Below the pieces are notes generated by a model. It was not told the DNA's origin and did no database searches. It saw only the letters and a program-made list of their open reading frames with translations. Positions 1 to 5,644 of a DNA stretch of 5,644 bases are shown piece by piece (position 1 is the stretch's first letter; every line of letters begins with the position of its first letter). The position numbers were made by a program, and so were the translations under genes. The stretch is from assembly GCA_021204735.1 (NCBI GenBank), contig JAJPYV010000086.1:1-5644 (forward strand), given 5' to 3'. Source of the stretch: Prevotella sp. (lineage in GTDB: Bacteria; Bacteroidota; Bacteroidia; Bacteroidales; Bacteroidaceae).

Positions 1-1153
1 CCTCGTTGATGCTCGTGTTGAATGACAGAGGAGCATTGAAAGAAACATCAGCACCGGTTATCTGCAACTGCAAGTTGTGGATGAAATCACAGAACGCACT
101 ACTTCCGAAGAAACAATCACGAGTGTACATAGCATTCTTGAAAGTACCGATTTTCTTATCAACAAAAGCGTTGACACTGTCAATATCACTCTTGAAGAAA
201 GCCATATAATCCTCATCGACAGGCAAGTCCCTCACTTCGTGATTTTCACCAGTTATTGTCTTGCTTGTAACCTTACCATTTTCGAGAGTAACACTGATAG
301 AAGCGTCAGCTACGAAAAGAGCATTGTTGGAAGGATCAAGGCAGAGAACATTATCACCATTAACATTCGTAACTGTCTCGCAGTTGCGCCTATGGTCATG
401 TCCATATAAAATAAGGTCAAAGCCAGGCACCTCCTGAGCGATACGTTGGGCAGCATCCTCCTCATATTCATCAGTAACGATACCATTGTCCCAACCAGAG
501 TGGAACAGACCTATAATAATATCAGGGTTCTCGTTAGATTTGATATAATCGATCCATTCTTTGGCACATTTAGTCATGTCAACAAAGTGCAAGCCAGTCC
601 ACAGTTTCTCGTCAAGCCAATTCGGTATGGCAGGAGTAATCATGCCAAGCACAGCGATACGAACACCGTCACGGACATACATACTATACGGAATGGTGTA
701 CGGCTTACCAGTTGAAGTGTCGATAATATTCGCACCGAGCATCGGACAGTTGACCTCCTTAATCCACTTGTCATAAACAGCGTGTCCAGTCTCAACATCA
801 TGATTGCCCATTGTCTGAGCATCATATTTCAAATAGTTTATTACAGAAGCCGCAATATTAGTCATATCAGGCTTCATGTAGTTATAGAAATAACTTGTAG
901 GTTGGCCTTGCAGGATGTCCCCGTTGTCGAGGAGCAGCAGGTTATCGCCGTAAGATTTCCGCAGTTCTTTAACGTAGGAACTCACTCTTGCCATAGAGCC
1001 AGACATAGGTTTGCGGTTGATAAAATCGTAAGGGAAGAAACAGCCGTGAACATCACTCGTCTCGATAACACGCAGTTCTACTGTCTTTGTCTGTGCCATT
1101 ACGCTCATGTTAAGGCAGAGAGCAAATGCGATAGTAACAAAAAATTTATTCAT
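1..1153 (-). CDS. Secreted CpdB/UshA-like bifunctional metallophosphatase / 5'-nucleotidase, 3' end cut by window edge
   Basis: This gene starts at 1153 and stays open to the window edge, giving 384 residues without a stop, so its C-terminus is missing. Residues 1-20 form a signal peptide (Lys3, hydrophobic stretch, likely cut SVMA|Q), so it should act in the periplasm. The calcineurin-like metallophosphatase domain shows all metal-site motifs: TSDVHG (Asp34, His36), DNGD (Asp79), GNHD (Asn117 with the His118-Asp119 pair), FHSGWD (His218) and GHDH (His252, His254). The stretches LLDNGDILQGQP and ANIIDTSTGKP closely resemble 2',3'-cyclic-nucleotide 2'-phosphodiesterase/3'-nucleotidase (CpdB) more than UshA. 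From about residue 300 the C-terminal substrate-binding domain begins (GADVSFNAPLSFN near the edge). By family it removes phosphate from extracellular nucleotides; exact substrate is uncertain. It starts 15 bp after the zinc-ribbon gene with no Shine-Dalgarno sequence, so it is probably the last visible gene of that operon. Confidence 0.9.
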   Translation of the reverse strand, partial: MNKFFVTIAFALCLNMSVMAQTKTVELRVIETSDVHGCFFPYDFINRKPMSGSMARVSSYVKELRKSYGDNLLLLDNGDILQGQPTSYFYNYMKPDMTNIAASVINYLKYDAQTMGNHDVETGHAVYDKWIKEVNCPMLGANIIDTSTGKPYTIPYSMYVRDGVRIAVLGMITPAIPNWLDEKLWTGLHFVDMTKCAKEWIDYIKSNENPDIIIGLFHSGWDNGIVTDEYEEDAAQRIAQEVPGFDLILYGHDHRRNCETVTNVNGDNVLCLDPSNNALFVADASISVTLENGKVTSKTITGENHEVRDLPVDEDYMAFFKSDIDSVNAFVDKKIGTFKNAMYTRDCFFGSSAFCDFIHNLQLQITGADVSFNAPLSFNTSINE

Positions 1154-1168
1154 AGTATCAGAAGGTTA

Positions 1169-2344
1169 TTATTCAAAAATTTTCGTCATTTCCAGGTCAG
1201 ATATCTTGCCATCAGCATTGATGTTAGCATCAATACGATACCTGTTGTTAGTAGTCTTATTGTCGTAGCCCTCAACCTTTTGGATAGCCGAGAACCTTAC
1301 GGTATATTCAAATTGCCCGTCAGCGACAGTTTTTTTCTGGATGTCATAATCATTGGTAAGAGTCCAGAGCATACTCTTTATTTCAGGTTTGTATAACTTA
1401 TACATGAAAGCGATTACGTCATTTTTTGAGACGTTATCCTTACCCAATAAAGTCATATTGTCGCTAACGTCAGCGATAAGGCTACCCTCATCCTTGCTGT
1501 TTATAGCAACGAAGAAATTATGGAAGATAGTCTTGACAAATTGAGTGTCAGCAGGTTTTATCTCGTTTGACTTGATGTTTTTCAATGCGAGCATAGCCTC
1601 ATCGTAATGAGCACCGTCATAATGGTTGTCGACATACGACTGGAAAGCCTCGATAGTGTTGATATTAGTTGCCTGAATCCAGTCGATAGAATCGAGTTTA
1701 TCCAAAATCTCCTGTTTGTGAGGAGTGTCAGGATATTTGTTCAAATAATTATTCAAAGCAGATTTCGTGCCGTTAATCACAGCATCATTCCATTCAACAT
1801 CCTCTAAAGACAGTTTTTGGAGATGTTCCCGAATAATATTGATATGTTCTTCTGGCGCATCCTTGAAATTGTCCAAATAAGACTGCAATATTGTTGGATC
1901 GCTACTGTTCAGTGCATATTCATATTCGCTTTCCTCCTTGTTGCTCACCGCCTGGTTGTAAAAGAAGAAACAGACGCCGACAATAATGACTGCGATTATG
2001 AAAGAGACGATTAAAACAGTCTTACCCTTACCTTTCTTCTTGTCATTACCACCACTATTTACGGGAGGCTCAGGAGTATCATCAGGTTCAGAAATGGGTG
2101 ATGACTGCGAAACATCCTTATCTTCGTGATTATCATGAGAAACAATAATCTGTTCGTTTTCCTCCTCATCAATATCAGAAGAATGATTTTTGCAATGAGG
2201 ACAAGCACCGTCCTCCTTGAAATAAGCGTTTCCGCAATCAGGGCATACTGTTATTTTGCCAGCAATCTCCACGCCACAGTTAGGGCAGGTAGGAGCTTTA
2301 TCGCTAATGGAGTGGCCACATTCAGGGCATCTAATAATTGCCAT
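1169..2344 (-). CDS. Single-pass membrane protein: double zinc ribbon, helical repeats, NTF2-like C-terminus
   Basis: This gene encodes 391 residues of modular build. Two zinc ribbons open the protein: Cys6/Cys9/Cys20/Cys23 and Cys34/Cys37/Cys48/Cys51, all CPxC-type knuckles. Residues 55-100 are an acidic, Ser/Pro-rich, probably disordered linker. A Lys-rich patch (102-108, KKKGKGK) precedes one hydrophobic segment (109-129), so by the positive-inside rule the zinc ribbons are cytoplasmic and the rest periplasmic. Residues about 143-258 contain three related helical units, each with a pattern like A..N.T..AL..YL..YPD; the second and third begin at Trp185 and Trp222. The last 120 residues or so (268-391) alternate helix and strand and resemble NTF2/SnoaL-like folds, judged by pattern only. 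Zinc-ribbon/TM proteins of this plan are common in Bacteroidales but I know no established function. The start MAIIRCPECG is firm because the first knuckle follows at once. It sits between an exported lysozyme gene (44-bp gap) and an exported nucleotidase gene (15-bp gap). Confidence 0.88.
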   Translation of the reverse strand: MAIIRCPECGHSISDKAPTCPNCGVEIAGKITVCPDCGNAYFKEDGACPHCKNHSSDIDEEENEQIIVSHDNHEDKDVSQSSPISEPDDTPEPPVNSGGNDKKKGKGKTVLIVSFIIAVIIVGVCFFFYNQAVSNKEESEYEYALNSSDPTILQSYLDNFKDAPEEHINIIREHLQKLSLEDVEWNDAVINGTKSALNNYLNKYPDTPHKQEILDKLDSIDWIQATNINTIEAFQSYVDNHYDGAHYDEAMLALKNIKSNEIKPADTQFVKTIFHNFFVAINSKDEGSLIADVSDNMTLLGKDNVSKNDVIAFMYKLYKPEIKSMLWTLTNDYDIQKKTVADGQFEYTVRFSAIQKVEGYDNKTTNNRYRIDANINADGKISDLEMTKIFE

Positions 2345-2388
2345 ATAACTAAAAATTCAAATATGTTAAATATACGATTTCATAATCA

Positions 2389-3096
2389 CTAATGCTTATA
2401 GCGGAGTTCACGCAAGCTATGCCGCCCTGTCAAACGACTTTTGTCAACAAAAGAGTTGATGCCGTTGATACGTCCTTTGGAAGTATATTGCCAAATGATA
2501 TAGTCATGGTCGTCGAACAACACAGGTTCTTCGCCAGAGTATATAGCAATCATAAGCATATAATTGTCAAGTTTTCCGAGCAAATGCTTGTTGTAGAAAT
2601 TCTGGTAAGTATAAATCAGAGGTTTCTGGCGGTAAGTCTGCTCTATCATGTCGAGGAAACGCAAGAGAGAGTCACAAAACACACTGTCAGAGAGTTTGCC
2701 CGTTGACTCTATGTCAATCATCGGAATCAAGTCCTGTTCTCCCGGCCGGCATTGCGACTTGAAATTCTCCAACTGTTCAGTGAGGTCGGTTGTAGGTCGG
2801 AAGAAGTGGTAAGAGCCTACTTTCAGTCCATATTTGTGAGCCAACTGTATGTTCTTCTCGTACTTATCATCTATATTAGTACTACCTTCGGTAGCTTTGA
2901 GATATACATACGCCATTTTGCTGTTAGAGCCGACAGTTTCCCAGAACACATCACCCTGATAATGACTGAGGTCAATGCCGTGTATATGGTTGCAAGTATC
3001 CTCGCACAAAACATCATATATTTCGTTGTTTTGTGCTGTTATGAGTTGTATGCCAAATAAAAATATAAATACTATTAATGAGAAGTATCTTTTCAT
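2389..3096 (-). CDS. Secreted GH25 family lysozyme (N-acetylmuramidase)
   Basis: This gene encodes 235 residues. A signal peptide spans 1-21 (Lys2-Arg3, long hydrophobic core, likely cut ITA|QN), with no lipobox. The remainder is a single glycoside hydrolase family 25 catalytic barrel: HGIDLSHYQG (39-48, catalytic-site Asp42), YVYLKATEG (63-71), GSYHFFRP (94-101), PMIDIES (125-131, the DxE pair Asp128/Glu130 expected for catalysis), YTYQNFY (162-168) and IWQYTSKGRINGI (201-213) followed by Asp218. By family it cleaves the beta-1,4 bond between N-acetylmuramic acid and N-acetylglucosamine in peptidoglycan. No separate wall-binding domain is present, so the protein is little more than the catalytic domain. 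It is the first gene after a strong Bacteroidota-type promoter and probably leads the operon with the zinc-ribbon and nucleotidase genes. It may serve cell-wall turnover or attack on other bacteria; the sequence does not decide. No phage genes are nearby, which argues against an endolysin. Confidence 0.93.
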   Translation of the reverse strand: MKRYFSLIVFIFLFGIQLITAQNNEIYDVLCEDTCNHIHGIDLSHYQGDVFWETVGSNSKMAYVYLKATEGSTNIDDKYEKNIQLAHKYGLKVGSYHFFRPTTDLTEQLENFKSQCRPGEQDLIPMIDIESTGKLSDSVFCDSLLRFLDMIEQTYRQKPLIYTYQNFYNKHLLGKLDNYMLMIAIYSGEEPVLFDDHDYIIWQYTSKGRINGINSFVDKSRLTGRHSLRELRYKH

Positions 3097-3178
3097 TCTA
3101 AAGAGAACTTAAAATAAGCAAATGCAAAACACATCTGAAACAAGTTTGCGGACGCATTAAGCTACTGAAAATTTCATG

Positions 3179-3209
3179 CAAAGATATAGCTAATCGATTG
3201 GAAAGCAAA
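3179..3209 (-). promoter_or_regulatory. Bacteroidota-type sigma-ABfr promoter for the lysozyme operon
   Basis: On the minus strand TTTG (3206-3209) is followed after exactly 19 bp by TATCTTTG (3179-3186). This matches the Bacteroides consensus of a -33 TTTG and a -7 TAnnTTTG box with no mismatch at the defined positions and normal spacing. Transcription should begin near 3173, leaving a leader of about 75 nt before the GH25 start codon at 3096. The -33 box lies about 20 bp past the stop codon of the gene upstream, which fits a new transcription unit. Confidence 0.8.
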
Positions 3210-3211
3210 GA

Positions 3212-3227
3212 AAATTTACATAAATTT
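3212..3227 (-). terminator. Weak AT-only inverted repeat after the nucleotidyltransferase-like gene
   Basis: On the minus strand AAATTTA and TAAATTT form a perfect 7-bp inverted repeat around a 2-nt TG centre, starting two bases past the stop codon and followed by TTCTTTG. The stem has no GC pair and the loop is too small to fold without opening a pair or two, so it is at best a weak terminator. It may equally be AT-rich promoter-flanking DNA or a binding site for a dimeric regulator just upstream of the -33 box. Confidence 0.25.
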
Positions 3228-3229
3228 AG

Positions 3230-4066
3230 TTATTCCTCAACGTTGGAAAGACTTTTGGAAATATTTTTCAGTATTTTGCTGGTTACCTCCAACGGGCAAT
3301 AAGCAAAATATTTAGAAGCATTAGTGTTAGGTTTGTGAACAGGACTGATGATACCCCTAATCCTTATCGGTTTGTCATCATCAGAAGATATGTCATCCTG
3401 TTTCACCGGTTTTTCCACCGAATTGTAAACTTTTGCGTAAACCCCCTCATCCACGTTATCTATGAAAGGTAATTCATCGGGTGTGAAGTTGAACAAAACT
3501 ACCAAATAACTTCCGATAAGATTTGCTATACCCTTCATTCGGAGAGATTTGAGCCACAAATCAATTTTTATGAAATCAATCTTATCGCCAGAATTTCTAA
3601 GATAAGTACCGAGGTCAATGACATTGCGGAAATTCCTGTCAACAGTGAGGAAACCGTTCATTGTATCTATGAGTTTGAGCAAGAACACCAAAGAAGTTAC
3701 AGAAGTGTCGATGCTGTGAATTTCATTGAAAATAATCTTGTTCAGTTTTCGGTTCAGAAAGAAGTTAGAGAACTTTTTTATAGATTTCTGCGTGAAATTA
3801 TAATGCTCATCATTCTTGAAATAAATAGTTTGAGAATCCGAAATATGTCCTTTAGCGAGTTTAAGAATGTTGGGTGGGATTAGAGAGGAATTTCTATTAT
3901 ACATTTTGGAGATGCCCAAAGAGATAAAATCAGTAACATCATAATTATCAGCAAGTTGGAGCATTTGAGACCATTTAAATTGAGACATGGCCTCAGCAGA
4001 ATCTTCAGTATCAAAAGCCCCGATGGAGAGGAGAGTAATGAAATTCCTAAAAACAATTCTCATCAT
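3230..4066 (-). CDS. Uncharacterised protein resembling NTP_transf_5-type nucleotidyltransferase-like family, catalytic core not visible
   Basis: I place the start at 4066 (MMRIVFRNF, 278 residues; 4063 is equally possible). The frame is open to an ATG at 4102, but that ATG and the 12 extra residues fall in the hairpin and T-rich tail of the preceding terminator, and no ribosome site decides. The N-terminal part (FRNFITLLSIGAFD, then FKWSQMLQLADNYDV at 30-44) resembles the helical lead of Bacteroidota nucleotidyltransferase-like proteins (NTP_transf_5), in which a W..ML.LA...GV pattern is typical. Residues about 120-200 (FLLKLIDTMNGFL, RNVIDLGTYLRNSG, LWLKSLRMKGIANLIG, FTPDELPF) resemble the helical tail of the same family. 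Between them I find no GS-x-D-x-D type active site, so catalysis is unlikely. Residues 220-240 are an acidic linker (SSDDDKP) and the C-terminus is helical. There is no signal peptide, so it is probably cytoplasmic. Family assignment is from memory of patterns; that it is a real gene is much surer. Confidence 0.72.
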   Translation of the reverse strand: MMRIVFRNFITLLSIGAFDTEDSAEAMSQFKWSQMLQLADNYDVTDFISLGISKMYNRNSSLIPPNILKLAKGHISDSQTIYFKNDEHYNFTQKSIKKFSNFFLNRKLNKIIFNEIHSIDTSVTSLVFLLKLIDTMNGFLTVDRNFRNVIDLGTYLRNSGDKIDFIKIDLWLKSLRMKGIANLIGSYLVVLFNFTPDELPFIDNVDEGVYAKVYNSVEKPVKQDDISSDDDKPIRIRGIISPVHKPNTNASKYFAYCPLEVTSKILKNISKSLSNVEE

Positions 4067-4080
4067 ACGATGACCAGTAT

Positions 4081-4124
4081 ATAATAAAAAGAATGAGGGC
4101 ATGCCATTATGGACATACCCTCAT
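4081..4124 (-). terminator. Intrinsic terminator of the altronate dehydratase gene
   Basis: Read on the minus strand, ATGAGGGTATG (4114-4124) pairs with CATGCCCTCAT (4093-4103) over 11 bp with one G-U wobble; an inner CCA/TGG extends the stem across a one-base bulge. The tract TCTTTTTATTAT (4081-4092) follows. The stem is better on the minus strand (G-U) than on the plus strand (C-A mismatch), and a T-tract follows only in that direction. It begins 12 bp after the uxaA stop codon. Confidence 0.88.
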
Positions 4125-4135
4125 AAAATATGTAA

Positions 4136-5632
4136 TTATAGAGTTACGCCATTCTTGAAGATAGAGATCTCACGGTAACCATTCTTTTCGTTGCAAGTTT
4201 GCTCGCCGTTGGCAACAGCAATGATTTTCTCAACGAATTTACCCACAAGAGTCTTCATGTCGGTACCGTCAACCAACTCGCCAGCATTAAAATCAATCCA
4301 GTTAGGCTTGTTCTTATACAATGTGCTGTTGGTGGAGATTTTCATTGTAGGGATGAAAGTGCCGAAAGGAGTACCACGACCAGTAGTGAACAGAACGATT
4401 TGACAACCGGCGGAAGCCAAGGCAGTAGCAGCCACGAGGTCATTACCAGGAGCAGAGAGGAGGTTCAGACCCTTAACCTGCAAACGGTCACCATATTTCA
4501 GTACACCACTAACGGGAGCCCTACCACATTTCTGTGTGCAACCGAGAGCCTTGTCCTCAAGAGTAGAGATACCACCCTTCTTGTTACCTGGAGAAGGATT
4601 CTCACCGACAGGCTCACCATGACTAAGGAAATACTCCTTGAAGTCGTTGACCATCTTAACAGTCTGGTCGAACAATTCAACCGTCTTGCAACGGTTCATA
4701 AGGATAGTCTCAGCGCCGAACATTTCAGGAACCTCAGTAAGGATAGACGTACCGCCCTGAGCAACGAGATAGTCAGAGAACTCACCAACCAACGGGTTAC
4801 CAGTGATACCACTGAAGCCATCGCTACCGCCACATTTAAGACCGACACGCAGTTCGCTTAATGGGCAAACAGTGCGCTTGTCATTTTTTGCGATATTGTA
4901 AAGACCACGCAAAATCTTCATACCTTCCTCGACCTCATCACCCTGAACGTTCTGAACAATCAAGAACTTGATACGGTCCTTGTCATAATCACCGAGAAGT
5001 TTCTCGAACACGTCAGGTTGGTTGTTCTCACAACCAAGGCTCAGCACGAGGACAGCACCAGCATTTGGATGAAGAACGATATCACGGAGAATCTTCTTAG
5101 TATTCTCATGGTCCTCGCTCAACTGAGAGCAACCATAGTTGTGGTGCCAAGCATGTACAGCGTCGATACCCTCAAGGTTAGTCTCTTTTTCTAATCTGTT
5201 AGCCAAGTTCTCGGCGATACCGTTAACGCAACCTACGGTAGGAACAACCCAAACCTCGTTTCTGATGCCCACCTCACCGTTCTTGCGTACATAACCGTTG
5301 AAAGTAAGGTTGTCGTTAGCAATCTGCAACTCCTCGTTAACAGGTTTGTATTCGTAAGAAAGAGTACCAGAGAGGTTAGTCTTGAGATTATTCTCGTTAA
5401 CCCATTGACCAGCTTTCAGGTCCTCTTTGGCATGACCGATAGGATAGCCATATTTAATAACATTCTCACCAGCAGCCGTGTCGCGGATGATGACTTTATG
5501 TCCGGCAGGCGTATCCTGCAAGATAGTGATGGCGTTGCCGTCGACAGTTATTGTCTCACCTTTAGTGTGGTTTCTAAGACAAACAACCACGGAGTCAGCC
5601 GGATTAATTTTTATAAAAGAAACTTGTTCCAT
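4136..5632 (-). CDS. uxaA: Altronate dehydratase (UxaA family)
   Basis: This gene encodes 498 residues, the usual length for full altronate dehydratases. It removes water from D-altronate to give 2-dehydro-3-deoxy-D-gluconate, a cytoplasmic, metal-dependent step of D-galacturonate (pectin) breakdown. Residues 1-90 or so form the SAF domain (INPADSVVV at 9-17, PAGHKV at 42-47, KYGYPIGHA at 60-68). The UxaA/GarD catalytic part follows, with PTVGCVNG (131-138), HNYGCSQL (164-171), SLGCENNQ (198-205), GLKCGGSDGFSGITGNP (264-280), PSPGNKKGGISTLEDKALG (347-365) and TGRGTPFGTFIPT (417-429). Conserved cysteines and histidines are all present, with no break. The start at 5632 fits other Bacteroidales UxaA proteins, which begin a few residues before the INPAD motif. 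Only 12 bp upstream are visible, so promoter and upstream partners (such as uxaB or uxaC) cannot be seen. A terminator follows at once, so it ends a transcription unit. Galactarate dehydratase is the main alternative, but length and motifs favour UxaA. Confidence 0.93.
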   Translation of the reverse strand: MEQVSFIKINPADSVVVCLRNHTKGETITVDGNAITILQDTPAGHKVIIRDTAAGENVIKYGYPIGHAKEDLKAGQWVNENNLKTNLSGTLSYEYKPVNEELQIANDNLTFNGYVRKNGEVGIRNEVWVVPTVGCVNGIAENLANRLEKETNLEGIDAVHAWHHNYGCSQLSEDHENTKKILRDIVLHPNAGAVLVLSLGCENNQPDVFEKLLGDYDKDRIKFLIVQNVQGDEVEEGMKILRGLYNIAKNDKRTVCPLSELRVGLKCGGSDGFSGITGNPLVGEFSDYLVAQGGTSILTEVPEMFGAETILMNRCKTVELFDQTVKMVNDFKEYFLSHGEPVGENPSPGNKKGGISTLEDKALGCTQKCGRAPVSGVLKYGDRLQVKGLNLLSAPGNDLVAATALASAGCQIVLFTTGRGTPFGTFIPTMKISTNSTLYKNKPNWIDFNAGELVDGTDMKTLVGKFVEKIIAVANGEQTCNEKNGYREISIFKNGVTL

Positions 5633-5644
5633 AATGAATTTGTT

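Noticed and set aside
1..1153. Lipoprotein reading of the nucleotidase signal (Cys13)
   Set aside because: The residues before Cys13 (FAL) do not form a lipobox, and a standard cut after SVMA fits better.
782..1396. Plus-strand open frame of 204 codons
   Set aside because: It lies antisense across the start of the nucleotidase gene and the end of the zinc-ribbon gene, both well supported, and its translation shows no domain or plausible start context.
2358..2365. Minus-strand CATATTTG as a promoter -7 box ahead of the zinc-ribbon gene
   Set aside because: It has one mismatch to TAnnTTTG and no TTTG at the right distance upstream, so the gene is better explained as part of the lysozyme operon.
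2389..3096. GH25 gene as a phage endolysin or prophage remnant
   Set aside because: It has a signal peptide, no holin or phage structural genes nearby, and base composition like its neighbours.
3097..3229. Small RNA or small protein gene in the intergenic region
   Set aside because: The space is accounted for by a weak inverted repeat, a promoter and a leader; no further frame with a credible start and no structured RNA pattern was seen.
4199..4861. Plus-strand open frame of 220 codons
   Set aside because: It is fully antisense to uxaA within its most conserved region; its Ser/Thr/Arg-rich translation is what a reversed conserved coding sequence gives.

Overview
The window looks like Bacteroidota chromosome, most likely order Bacteroidales (Bacteroides/Prevotella type). 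The evidence is moderate GC with AT-rich intergenic DNA, start codons without a Shine-Dalgarno sequence, a textbook Bacteroidota promoter (TTTG - 19 bp - TATCTTTG) and protein types typical of gut or rumen members. I see no mobile element, tRNA, rRNA or CRISPR array. All five genes lie on the minus strand, so transcription runs from high to low coordinates. There is no gene-free stretch longer than about 140 bp.

In order of transcription, the first gene is a full-length altronate dehydratase (uxaA-type, 4136-5632). It belongs to hexuronate/pectin breakdown and is closed by a clear intrinsic terminator (about 4081-4124). Next is a poorly characterised 278-residue protein (3230-4066). Its helical N- and C-terminal parts resemble the flanks of the NTP_transf_5-type nucleotidyltransferase-like family, but no catalytic nucleotidyltransferase core is visible. 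The longest possible start of this gene lies inside the uxaA terminator hairpin, so an internal start is preferred.

A 133-bp intergenic region (3097-3229) holds a near-perfect promoter driving a probable three-gene operon: (i) a secreted GH25-family lysozyme (2389-3096); (ii) a one-pass membrane protein with two cytoplasmic zinc ribbons, three helical repeats and an NTF2-like C-terminal region (1169-2344); (iii) a secreted CpdB/UshA-like metallophosphatase/5'-nucleotidase (1-1153, cut by the window edge). Gaps inside this set are 44 and 15 bp. Two products are predicted to be exported hydrolases acting on peptidoglycan and nucleotides. The middle one spans the inner membrane and could be a structural or sensing partner, but that role is inference.

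No clearly new multi-gene system is evident. The points most worth following are the core-less nucleotidyltransferase-like protein, the modular zinc-ribbon membrane protein and its pairing with exported hydrolases, and the terminator/start overlap.
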